From: Pseudomonadota bacterium
GTDB taxonomy: Bacteria > Desulfobacterota > Desulfobacteria > Desulfobacterales > ETH-SRB1
Assembly: GCA_018897415.1 (NCBI GenBank)
Contig: JAHIKR010000030.1
Location: 1-7,548 of the forward strand
Length of the DNA: 7,548 bases
Reading direction: 5' to 3'
The notes below the pieces were generated by a model, which was not told where the DNA came from, searched no databases, and worked only from the letters and a program-made list of their open reading frames with translations. Shown here one piece after another: positions 1 to 6,451 of the stretch; position 1 is the first letter of the stretch, and each line of letters opens with the position of its first letter. The position numbers and the translations under genes are program-made.

Positions 1-1959
1 AAGGTCTCTTGGGCAAGTCGGATGAATATAACATTATCCGCAATTAAGGATGAGGGGGTATTTGAAATAAAGCTTATAGACCGTAGCGGAAAGAAAGCAT
101 ATATTATTGATAATAGAGGGATGTCACTCGTTATCCATGGTAATTTTATCGATGCGGATTATTTTAAATGGGCAATTAGGAAGGAAAATAAAGATAGAAT
201 TTATTACAGTGAAATCAAAAAAGAAAGTACCCGGCATGCTGATAAACTTTATATGAGTTTTGCTATACCTACCTATGAGGAATCAGTTGACGAGGCGCAT
301 CCTGTGCCAACTGGACGTCAATCTGGAGTGCTTGTATTTACTGTTGACATAACGTATTTGGTTAGAAAGGCTGCTCAAGAAATAAAACCAGGTAAAACAG
401 GATATGCATGGGTTATAGATAAAAGAGCTTTATTCCTCTACCATCCCCAAAGAGAATTTATCGGAGAAGATGCCTTTAAAATTCGTGCGAAGAAAGCGCC
501 AGAAATATCTTTCACCAAAATTAACGAAATACAAAAGGAAAAAATGCTTAAAGGCAAGGGAGGTACAGGCAATTATATTTCAGGATGGCACCGGGGTATA
601 GAAACTGAGATGGAAAAGTTGATTGCATATTCACCTGTTTACCATCAAGGTGACTGGTACTGGTCTGTGGCCGTTGTATCACCAATGAGCGAGGTGGAGG
701 GCATTATTCATTCGGTATATGTTCGCCAGTTTTATATTCAGGGCACTATAATCTTAGTCATTATTCTAGGTTGCATGTATGTGATTGGCTTTGAGAGGCG
801 TTGGGCTAACGCTCTGCAAAATGAGGTAAAGGAGAAAACAGCAGATCTGGAGGAGTTTTTAGAAAAGCTAAAAAAATCAGAGGAGAAATACAAGACCCTT
901 GTTGAAAGTGCACAGGACCTGATATTTACACTTGATGAGGATGGAAAGTTCCTTTCAATGAATAGATGCTCGGCAAATTTTTTTAAGGACAGCCCAGACA
1001 ATTTAACAGGAAAAAATATGTACGATCTTTTTGCCAAAGAGAGTGCGAAATTGCAGATGGGTTTTGTTGAACAGGTGTTCAAAACCGGAAAGAATCTAAA
1101 TGTAAAATATCCGGTTAAAGCAGGTAATATCGATTATTGGTTTACCAGCAACTTTGTTCCTCTCAAGGATGAATCCGGAAAAGTTTATGCCTCTCTGGGA
1201 ATAGCAAGGGATATTACAGAACGTAAGAAACTTGAGGAAGAACAGATGTTTAATACAGAGAAGTTGGCCTCACTTGGGAAACTGACAGCAAATGTTACAC
1301 ATGAACTCAATCATCCTATAGCGGTAATTTTAGGTTTTACAGAAATTCTTTTAGAAAAACTGGAAGCTGGTGGCAAAAATCATGAGATTGTCGAAACAAT
1401 AGAAAGGCAGGCTCAAAATTGCAAGAAGATTGTTGAGAGCGTCCTCGGCTTTGCCAGATATCCGGATAAAACTGATTATTCAACCGATGTCAACGAAAGC
1501 CTTGAAAGAGTACTTTCGGTGATTGAGAATATCTTGGCTACAGAAAAGATAACTTTAAAAAAGAATATTACCACAGGTTTGCCTAAAGTTAGAGGAGATT
1601 CAGGCCATCTGCAGCAGGTATTCATGAATTTAATCACCAATGCTGTTGCTGCTATGCGAGAGGGAGGAGTTTTGACTGTTTCTACCGGACTGGATTTCAC
1701 TGGCAGTAATGTGGAAATTCTTTTTAAAGATACAGGACACGGTATTAAGAGAGAATACAGGGACGAGGTACAGGAGGCTTTCTTTACAACAAAAAAGAGA
1801 GGGGAAGGTACAGGCCTGGGGCTTTCGGTTAGTTATGGTATTGTTTCAAAGTACGGTGGAAAAATAAACTTTGAGACCGTGGCTGAAGAAGAGGATAGGG
1901 AGAGGAAGGGTACAACTTTTATTGTAACCTTGCCAGTTGTACTCACCGAAAACAGGTAA
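1..1959 (+). CDS. Membrane sensor histidine kinase, Cache-PAS-HisKA-HATPase (5' partial)
   Basis: Inner-membrane sensor kinase that would autophosphorylate on His and pass phosphate to a receiver, most likely the one encoded next. The frame is open from base 1. The first ATG (22) has no good ribosome site and falls inside a sensor domain lacking its N-terminal membrane helix, so the true start is probably upstream. Numbering from Met22, residues 1-230 resemble a periplasmic double-Cache sensor, including the stretch GYAWVIDKRALFLYHP at 128-142. One membrane helix lies at about 238-257, a charged coiled coil at 260-290 and a PAS domain at about 286-403 ending in the usual DITERK. HisKA follows with H427 in THELNHP, then HATPase_c with N box (N536, N540), G1 DTGHGI (D570) and G2 GEGTGLGLS (594-602). 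The ATP-lid F box is odd: VQEAFF replaces the usual IFxPFF. The ligand cannot be inferred. The C-terminal half is a close paralogue of the kinase at 2626-3768. Confidence 0.93.
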   Translation, partial: KVSWASRMNITLSAIKDEGVFEIKLIDRSGKKAYIIDNRGMSLVIHGNFIDADYFKWAIRKENKDRIYYSEIKKESTRHADKLYMSFAIPTYEESVDEAHPVPTGRQSGVLVFTVDITYLVRKAAQEIKPGKTGYAWVIDKRALFLYHPQREFIGEDAFKIRAKKAPEISFTKINEIQKEKMLKGKGGTGNYISGWHRGIETEMEKLIAYSPVYHQGDWYWSVAVVSPMSEVEGIIHSVYVRQFYIQGTIILVIILGCMYVIGFERRWANALQNEVKEKTADLEEFLEKLKKSEEKYKTLVESAQDLIFTLDEDGKFLSMNRCSANFFKDSPDNLTGKNMYDLFAKESAKLQMGFVEQVFKTGKNLNVKYPVKAGNIDYWFTSNFVPLKDESGKVYASLGIARDITERKKLEEEQMFNTEKLASLGKLTANVTHELNHPIAVILGFTEILLEKLEAGGKNHEIVETIERQAQNCKKIVESVLGFARYPDKTDYSTDVNESLERVLSVIENILATEKITLKKNITTGLPKVRGDSGHLQQVFMNLITNAVAAMREGGVLTVSTGLDFTGSNVEILFKDTGHGIKREYRDEVQEAFFTTKKRGEGTGLGLSVSYGIVSKYGGKINFETVAEEEDRERKGTTFIVTLPVVLTENR

Positions 1960-1996
1960 ATCTCAACTCAATCTAATTCAGGCATTTTGTCTGAAA

Positions 1997-2002
1997 GGGA
2001 GG
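1997..2002 (+). promoter_or_regulatory. Ribosome binding site of receiver 1
   Basis: GGGAGG lies 7 bases before ATG 2010 and 10 before a second in-frame ATG at 2013. The spacing favours 2010. The paralogue at 3800 begins MTA, which corresponds to the 2013 ATG, so the start is uncertain by one residue. Confidence 0.7.
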
Positions 2003-2009
2003 TAGAGGT

Positions 2010-2429
2010 ATGATGACTGCAAGGATTTTAATTGTAGATGATGAGCTGGATATGCTTGCTCTTCTTGCCATGATTGTTTCAGAAAAGACTGATCACAAAG
2101 TCACTACTACCAACAATCCTTTAGAAGTCGTTCAGTTAGTGAAAGAAGGAGACTTTGATCTGATTATAACTGATCTGAAAATGCCAGGCATGAATGGTAT
2201 AGAACTCGCCAGTGAGATTAGAAAGATTGATAAAAACATTCCCATATTAGTTATTACTGCATATGCTTCCATTGAATCAGCAGAAGAGGCTGTAAGCAGA
2301 GGCGTCTATGATTACATTACCAAACCCTTCCGCAAAGAGCAGATATTGATCGCAATTAACAGGGCTCTGGAATGGAAGAATATGAGAAGTGAACTAGAAA
2401 AGCTAAAGGGGGCAAGCAGAGAAGGATAA
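2010..2429 (+). CDS. Single-domain response regulator (receiver 1)
   Basis: CheY-like receiver of 139 residues with no output domain. It is probably the phosphoacceptor for the kinase ending 50 bases upstream and acts in the cytoplasm. The fold landmarks are present: acidic pair D10/D11 in LIVDDE, phosphoacceptor D55 in TDLKMPGMNG, switch T83 in VITAYAS, Y102 and invariant K105 in TKPF. After helix 5 there are only about 20 charged residues. That tail resembles the linker following the receiver of NtrC-type regulators or of receiver-kinase fusions, but no AAA+ or HTH domain follows. It may therefore act as a phosphorelay shuttle, a phosphate sink or a protein-protein effector (inference). It is a close paralogue of the protein at 3800-4213, aligning almost without gaps. 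Confidence 0.95.
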   Translation: MMTARILIVDDELDMLALLAMIVSEKTDHKVTTTNNPLEVVQLVKEGDFDLIITDLKMPGMNGIELASEIRKIDKNIPILVITAYASIESAEEAVSRGVYDYITKPFRKEQILIAINRALEWKNMRSELEKLKGASREG

Positions 2430-2625
2430 ATGAATATATTTAGTGGGTTGATATTTCAGCTTCAGTCCCCTCCATACAACTCTTTCCTGCGTCCTTTCGG
2501 TATATGGCGGTTGTCAAAAATATGTTTCGTTTGAATAAATATAGCAATATTCTCGCTAACCGTTTGATCATTTTGAACTTTTCTAAGGCTTGTTTCACTA
2601 AAATTACAGTGTATTCTGGGGGATC
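2430..2625 (+). other. Gap between the two kinase-receiver pairs
   Basis: This is the largest noncoding stretch in the window. It is pyrimidine-rich at first and AT-rich later. A -35-like TTGTCA (2511-2516) precedes AT-rich sequence, but no well-spaced -10 hexamer is convincing, so a promoter for the second pair is only possible. No rho-independent terminator (stem plus T-run) was found. A 34-codon reading frame opens directly at the receiver 1 stop (TAA then ATG at 2430, ending 2534) behind AAGGA. Its product has no recognisable features. The gap has no counterpart after receiver 2. Confidence 0.4.
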
Positions 2626-3768
2626 ATGGAAGAAGAACAAAAATTAAAATTACAGGAGGAATTGCTGGAAGCCAAGATGTTTTTACAGGCTGTTATCAAT
2701 GGAATTAGAGACGAAATTATAATTATTGACATGGCTTACAGGATAAAAGGAGCAAATGAAGCGTTTGTAAAAAGGCTTGGTAAACCGAAGCATGAGATTG
2801 TTGGTGAATATTGTTATTGGGTTCTTCATAATATGGATAAACCCTGTGATATGCTCAATCATCGCTGTCCCGTGCAAGACACACTCAAAATAGGTGAACC
2901 TTGCGGGGTCTTGTATACACATTTTGAAGGGCGTGGAGTTAGATGTGACAGAATTATAGCCTGTCCAGCATTGGAAGATCTGGGTGTTGTTACCCAACTG
3001 GTTGTAATGGAAGGGGAGATTGCAAAATCAAAAAAGAATTCAGGGACGCTGTTTGATATACAGATGTTGACGCCCCAGGGAAAATTGGCTGCTGCTGTGG
3101 CCCATGAACTCAATAACCCACTAGCAGTAATTCTTGGTTTTACCGATCTTCTCATGGAAAAGATGGACTCTGGCAGCCAGAGCCATGAGATTCTCAAAGC
3201 CGTAGAAAGGCAAGCGCTTAGTTGTAAAAGGATTGTTGAATGTCTCTCAATCTTTACCAGATATCCTGAGACAACTGAGCATTCTACTGACATCAATGTA
3301 AACCTTGAAAGGATGATTTCTGTAATTGAGAATGTCTTGGTTGCAAAAAAAATCACCATAGATAAAAACCTTGCAGAGGATTTACCAAAAGCAAAGGGAG
3401 ATACAGGAGATTTGCGTCAGGTTTTCATGAACTTAGCTACCAACGCTATCGCTGCCATGAATAGAGGAGGTCATTTGACCGTTTCTACCAGACTTAATAC
3501 CTCTGGCAATAGACTGGAGATTCTCTTCAAGGATACAGGACATGGTATTAAAGGGGAATACAGAGACAAGATATTTGATCCTTTTTTCACCACAAGGAAG
3601 GCAAGGAAGGGAGCAGGACTGGGGCTTTCGGTCAGTTATGATTTAGTAAGCAAATATGGTGGAGATATAACCTTTGAGACAGTGGCTGAAGAAGAGGACA
3701 GAGAGAGAAAAGGTACTGCCTTTACAGTGTCTTTGCCTGTTGCTCCTTTGGAAAGTGAACTAACTTAA
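2626..3768 (+). CDS. Cytoplasmic PAS sensor histidine kinase
   Basis: Soluble 380-residue kinase with no membrane segment or signal peptide. The ATG at 2626 is the only in-frame ATG after the stop at 2599-2601; its ribosome site (GGGGG, 2618-2622) is weak. A short coiled coil (1-20) leads into a PAS domain at about 15-128. This PAS carries a cysteine/histidine pattern (C63, H68, C74, C81, C93, C107, C113), including the CYWVLH and HRCPV stretches. That pattern is familiar from many PAS kinases of anaerobic proteobacteria, where its ligand is to my knowledge not defined. HisKA has H160 in AHELNNP. HATPase_c has N269/N273, DTGHGI (D303), a normal F box IFDPFF and lid GAGLGLS. The core aligns nearly gap-free with the kinase ending at 1959, at about 60% identity by eye over the HisKA region. 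It should phosphorylate the receiver starting 31 bases downstream. Confidence 0.95.
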   Translation: MEEEQKLKLQEELLEAKMFLQAVINGIRDEIIIIDMAYRIKGANEAFVKRLGKPKHEIVGEYCYWVLHNMDKPCDMLNHRCPVQDTLKIGEPCGVLYTHFEGRGVRCDRIIACPALEDLGVVTQLVVMEGEIAKSKKNSGTLFDIQMLTPQGKLAAAVAHELNNPLAVILGFTDLLMEKMDSGSQSHEILKAVERQALSCKRIVECLSIFTRYPETTEHSTDINVNLERMISVIENVLVAKKITIDKNLAEDLPKAKGDTGDLRQVFMNLATNAIAAMNRGGHLTVSTRLNTSGNRLEILFKDTGHGIKGEYRDKIFDPFFTTRKARKGAGLGLSVSYDLVSKYGGDITFETVAEEEDRERKGTAFTVSLPVAPLESELT

Positions 3769-3788
3769 TTCAGGCGTTACGCTTACAC

Positions 3789-3794
3789 AGGAGG
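3789..3794 (+). promoter_or_regulatory. Ribosome binding site of receiver 2
   Basis: A consensus AGGAGG sits 5 bases before ATG 3800 and fixes that start. Confidence 0.85.
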
Positions 3795-3799
3795 TAAAG

Positions 3800-4213
3800 A
3801 TGACCGCACAGATCTTAATTGTGGACGATGAACTGGATATACTTACCGTTCTTGCTATGATAATTAAAGATAAGACCGATCACAAAGTAACCACTACCAA
3901 TAATCCTTTTGAGGTTCCTGAACTGATTAAAGAAGGCACTTACGATCTACTGATCGCTGATCTCAAGATGCCAGGTATGGATGGTATTGAACTCATGGGT
4001 GAGGTTAAAAAGCTGGATGAACATATCCCCATACTTATCATTACCGCCTATGGCTCCCCTGAGTTGGCAGAAAAGTCTATACATAAAGGAGCCTATGATT
4101 ACATCACCAAGCCCTTCCGTAAGGAGCAGATACTGATTGCTATTAATAGAGCCCTGGAATGGCAAGCGATGGACAAAGAAATACGCCGACTAAAGGACAA
4201 GGCCGGAGAGTGA
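3800..4213 (+). CDS. Single-domain response regulator (receiver 2)
   Basis: A 137-residue CheY-like receiver, presumably the partner of the kinase encoded just upstream. Key residues are D9/D10, phosphoacceptor D54 in ADLKMPGMDG, T82 in IITAYGS, Y101 and K104 in TKPF. As in receiver 1, the protein ends shortly after the last helix in a charged tail and has no output domain. The last strand and helix region (residues 99-121) is identical in protein sequence to receiver 1, although many third codon positions differ. That indicates selection on this face, which in receivers commonly contacts partners. Cross-talk between the two pairs is plausible. Next comes a 65-base gap before the cytochrome gene, with no clear terminator. 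Confidence 0.95.
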   Translation: MTAQILIVDDELDILTVLAMIIKDKTDHKVTTTNNPFEVPELIKEGTYDLLIADLKMPGMDGIELMGEVKKLDEHIPILIITAYGSPELAEKSIHKGAYDYITKPFRKEQILIAINRALEWQAMDKEIRRLKDKAGE

Positions 4214-4268
4214 GAAAGAGGGATAGAGAAGTGTTGCTGTAATATTATCTTTGCCGATAGCTAAAGAA

Positions 4269-4272
4269 AGGA
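4269..4272 (+). promoter_or_regulatory. Ribosome binding site of the cytochrome gene
   Basis: AGGA within AAAGGAAAG lies 6 bases before ATG 4279. This start gives an intact signal peptide, which supports it. Confidence 0.6.
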
Positions 4273-4278
4273 AAGTCT

Positions 4279-4731
4279 ATGAAAAGTTTTATCAAGAAAG
4301 CTGTTTTTCTTATCATTACCTTCTGTCTTGTTATAGCTGTTCATTACACCATAATTCCTAACGCATACTCTGAAGAAACAAATCAAGAGCCACGCTACGT
4401 TGGAATGGAGAAATGCAAGGACTGTCACGCAGAGCATGTAGAGACATATTCTAGGTGGAAATATTCCAGAAACTTTCGCATACTGGAGATGAGGGGTAAG
4501 GATCGAGATCCTGAGTGTCTGCGCTGTCACACCACTGGTTACGGGAAACCTGGTGGCTTTGTTGATATAGAGAAGACACCGGACATGAAGAATGTTCAGT
4601 GCGAGGCATGCCATGGGCCTGCGAGCTTACATGTAGATGCACCAACTGTAGAAGAGCATCAGAGGACTCTAAGCATTCCTAAAAACATTTGCACTGAATG
4701 TCACCGTCAGCATAAGCATATGGGATATTGA
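4279..4731 (+). CDS. Exported tetraheme c-type cytochrome (cytochrome c554-like family)
   Basis: A 150-residue electron-transfer protein. A basic N-terminus (KSFIKK), a hydrophobic core (about 8-27) and a likely cleavage site after NAYS (about 31) form a signal peptide or membrane anchor, placing the protein in the periplasm. Four CxxCH heme-attachment motifs are visible: CKDCH 46-50, CLRCH 80-84, CEACH 108-112 and CTECH 138-142. Additional histidines (53, 118, 127, 145, 147) could serve as distal ligands. The stretches YVGMEKC, HTTGYGKPGGF and CEACHGPASLH are typical of the small cytochrome c554-like multiheme family. The electron donor and acceptor are not evident. The gene ends 4 bases before a kinase that itself has a CxxCH motif, so a role in feeding or reporting redox state to that sensor is an attractive inference. 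It could instead be a respiratory cytochrome that is merely co-transcribed. Confidence 0.93.
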   Translation: MKSFIKKAVFLIITFCLVIAVHYTIIPNAYSEETNQEPRYVGMEKCKDCHAEHVETYSRWKYSRNFRILEMRGKDRDPECLRCHTTGYGKPGGFVDIEKTPDMKNVQCEACHGPASLHVDAPTVEEHQRTLSIPKNICTECHRQHKHMGY

Positions 4732-4735
4732 GAAA

Positions 4736-6439
4736 ATGGGTCGAATCAGTATATTTTTAGACAGGATACGAGCCAGGATAGGTATAATCAGCCTGGCAAC
4801 CAAAGTGACAGCAGGTGTAAGCCTGATTTTAATTGTGGTAATGGGCGTTTTTACTTACTATGATACAGTGACACGAGTAAGGTATCACCTTGACAAGCAG
4901 GAAGAGCGGGCATTTGAGATTAGCGATACAGTAATGAGAAGCATTGAGTACCCCATGCTGGATGGAGAGATGGAGGCTGTGCAGGCTATTCTGGAAAAGT
5001 TGTATACATTGAAGGATGTGGCGGCGGTAACTCTTTGCGATACCACAGGTGTTATCAAGCACAGTGGATCACCAGGCGATATAGGCAGGGTTGACGATTC
5101 AGAGATTACCAAAAATGCCTTGAGCACCAGTTCTCTGGTTAAGGGCTTGGAGATGTTGGGAGAAGAAAAGATACTTCATCATGCCATGCCTATCCCCAAT
5201 GAAAAAAACTGTTATAAGTGCCATGGAGATGAAATGCAAACATTGGGGGTCTTAAACGTGGGAATTCACTGGACTGCTATAGAAGAAAGAATAACAGCAA
5301 TCAGGAATAGAGAGATTATCTTGGCCGTGGTTTCTCTTATTGTTGTGGGTTTTTTCTTAACCTTGTTCTTATCCAAATACGTTACTCGCCCCATCTCCAT
5401 ACTTACCCGATTAGCCGATGAACTTAGCCGCGGAAAACCAGGGTTTGAATTTGGCAGGATGCTCAAATGCTGGGAGGTAGAAAAATGTAATAGAACCGAG
5501 TGCCCGGCATATGGAAATCCTGATATCATGTGCTGGTATGTGGATGGCACCCTCTGTAAGGTTGAGCCATCGGGGAGATTTCCGGAAAAACTGGATATGT
5601 GTCGTAAATGCATGGTCTATAGAGCCCATGTAGGTGACGAGATGGTCCAGTTGGCGGACTCATTCAAGCATATGGTCTATAGACTAAATATTTCTGAAAA
5701 AGAGATAAAAAAATTAGAAAAAAGAACCCAGTTAATACAGGCCGCTAAAATGTCTACCCTTGGTGAGGTGTCATCAGGCGTAGCCCACGAGTTGAATCAA
5801 CCTTTAAATGTTATTGGGGTAGATGCTGATTTTATTAAGAAGATGATCACAAGGGGCAAAAAGATTGAAGATGAAGAATTAATGACAGTGGCCGAAGAAA
5901 TTAGGGCGCAGGTGAATAGGGCATCAGCAATCATTACTCATCTGAAGGACTTTGCGAGAGTTAGTATTAGCACGGAGAAGGTAAGTGTGAATAAACCTAT
6001 CAGAGATGTCTTTATGATATTGGGACAACAGTTGAAATTACGTGAGATAGAGGTTCAATTGGACCTGGATGATAACATACCCCTTATAATGGCAGACAAT
6101 AATAAGTTGGAACAGGTCTTTATAAATCTGGTTGTCAATGCCAGGGATTCCATTGAGGAGAAAGGTGAACGAGGGGGTAAAGTAAGTATAAGATCATTTT
6201 TTGAAAAGGGACAGGTCAAAGTTACTATATCCGATACAGGAAATGGTATTCCCGAGGATATAATAGATAAGGTATTTGAGCCGTTCTTTACCACCAAAGA
6301 AGTAGGTAAGGGAGCAGGGTTAGGCATGTCTATCAGCTATGGAATTATTAAGGATTATGGGGGAACTATAAAGATAAAAAGCAAGGTGGGAATTGGCACA
6401 TCGTTTGAGTTAAAATTTCCTGCAATCTTAGATGGTTAA
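4736..6439 (+). CDS. Membrane histidine kinase with periplasmic c-heme motif and cysteine-rich HAMP insert
   Basis: A 567-residue sensor kinase, apparently co-transcribed and probably translationally coupled with the cytochrome gene 4 bases upstream. Membrane helices lie at about 20-41 and 193-213, bounding a periplasmic domain of about 150 residues. Near that domain's end is CYKCH (159-163), a covalent heme-attachment motif. This arrangement (a PNExxCYKCHG motif followed by GVLNVGI just before the second helix) resembles periplasmic c-heme sensors known from Geobacter chemoreceptors and kinases. HAMP helix 1 starts at RPIS (218) and helix 2 is DEMVQLADSFKHMV (301-314). Between them lies a block with C245-W246, C251, C256, C266-W267, C274, C289 and C292, resembling the so-called two-CW domain. 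HisKA has H351 in AHELNQP. HATPase_c has N464/N468, DTGNGI (D500), FEPFF and GAGLGMS. Likely signal: redox state or a diatomic gas (inference). Its probable partner is the receiver-kinase starting 12 bases downstream. Confidence 0.95.
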   Translation: MGRISIFLDRIRARIGIISLATKVTAGVSLILIVVMGVFTYYDTVTRVRYHLDKQEERAFEISDTVMRSIEYPMLDGEMEAVQAILEKLYTLKDVAAVTLCDTTGVIKHSGSPGDIGRVDDSEITKNALSTSSLVKGLEMLGEEKILHHAMPIPNEKNCYKCHGDEMQTLGVLNVGIHWTAIEERITAIRNREIILAVVSLIVVGFFLTLFLSKYVTRPISILTRLADELSRGKPGFEFGRMLKCWEVEKCNRTECPAYGNPDIMCWYVDGTLCKVEPSGRFPEKLDMCRKCMVYRAHVGDEMVQLADSFKHMVYRLNISEKEIKKLEKRTQLIQAAKMSTLGEVSSGVAHELNQPLNVIGVDADFIKKMITRGKKIEDEELMTVAEEIRAQVNRASAIITHLKDFARVSISTEKVSVNKPIRDVFMILGQQLKLREIEVQLDLDDNIPLIMADNNKLEQVFINLVVNARDSIEEKGERGGKVSIRSFFEKGQVKVTISDTGNGIPEDIIDKVFEPFFTTKEVGKGAGLGMSISYGIIKDYGGTIKIKSKVGIGTSFELKFPAILDG

Positions 6440-6451
6440 GAGAGTAGTAAC

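Larger units (their letters stand above)
1276..2429 (+). repeat. Diverged tandem duplication, copy A (kinase core + receiver)
   Basis: Covers HisKA-HATPase of kinase 1, the spacer and receiver 1. It is collinear with 3079-4213. Protein alignment is almost gap-free (GKL..VxHELN through the kinase C-terminus, then the whole receiver). The noncoding spacers share TAATTCAGGC (1974-1983 here, 3766-3775 in copy B), which points to duplication of DNA rather than chance pairing of similar genes. Copies are old: many synonymous and replacement differences are present. Exact endpoints are approximate. Confidence 0.75.
3079..4213 (+). repeat. Diverged tandem duplication, copy B (kinase core + receiver)
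   Basis: Second copy of the unit at 1276-2429. Here TAATTCAGGC begins with the kinase stop codon itself, whereas in copy A the stop falls 15 bases earlier, so the kinase C-termini differ. The sensor regions upstream of the two copies (Cache plus PAS versus a cysteine-rich PAS) are not alike, so similarity begins near the H box. Confidence 0.75.

Noticed and set aside
2511..2541. TTGTCA with AT-rich downstream sequence as a sigma-70 promoter
   Set aside because: No TATAAT-like hexamer lies at 16-18 bases; the nearest candidate match (TAAATA, 2536-2541) is poor and 19 bases away. Kept only as a possibility in the gap description.
2430..2625. Rho-independent terminator or hairpin in the gap
   Set aside because: Short complementary pieces such as ACAAC/GTTGT exist, but stems are short and none is followed by a T-run.
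2440..2640. Minus-strand 66-codon frame covering the gap and the start of kinase 2
   Set aside because: Its first codon is TTG inside the kinase 2 gene, there is no convincing ribosome site, and the product matches no family I recognise. It appears to be a chance frame in AT-rich DNA.
2859..3359. Long minus-strand frame of 166 codons opposite kinase 2
   Set aside because: It lies wholly inside a kinase gene with intact catalytic boxes on the plus strand; it is a shadow of that gene's codon usage.
4214..4278. TATTAT (4243-4248) as the -10 of a promoter for the cytochrome gene
   Set aside because: The hexamer is good but nothing like TTGACA lies 16-18 bases upstream; in AT-rich DNA this match is weak evidence.
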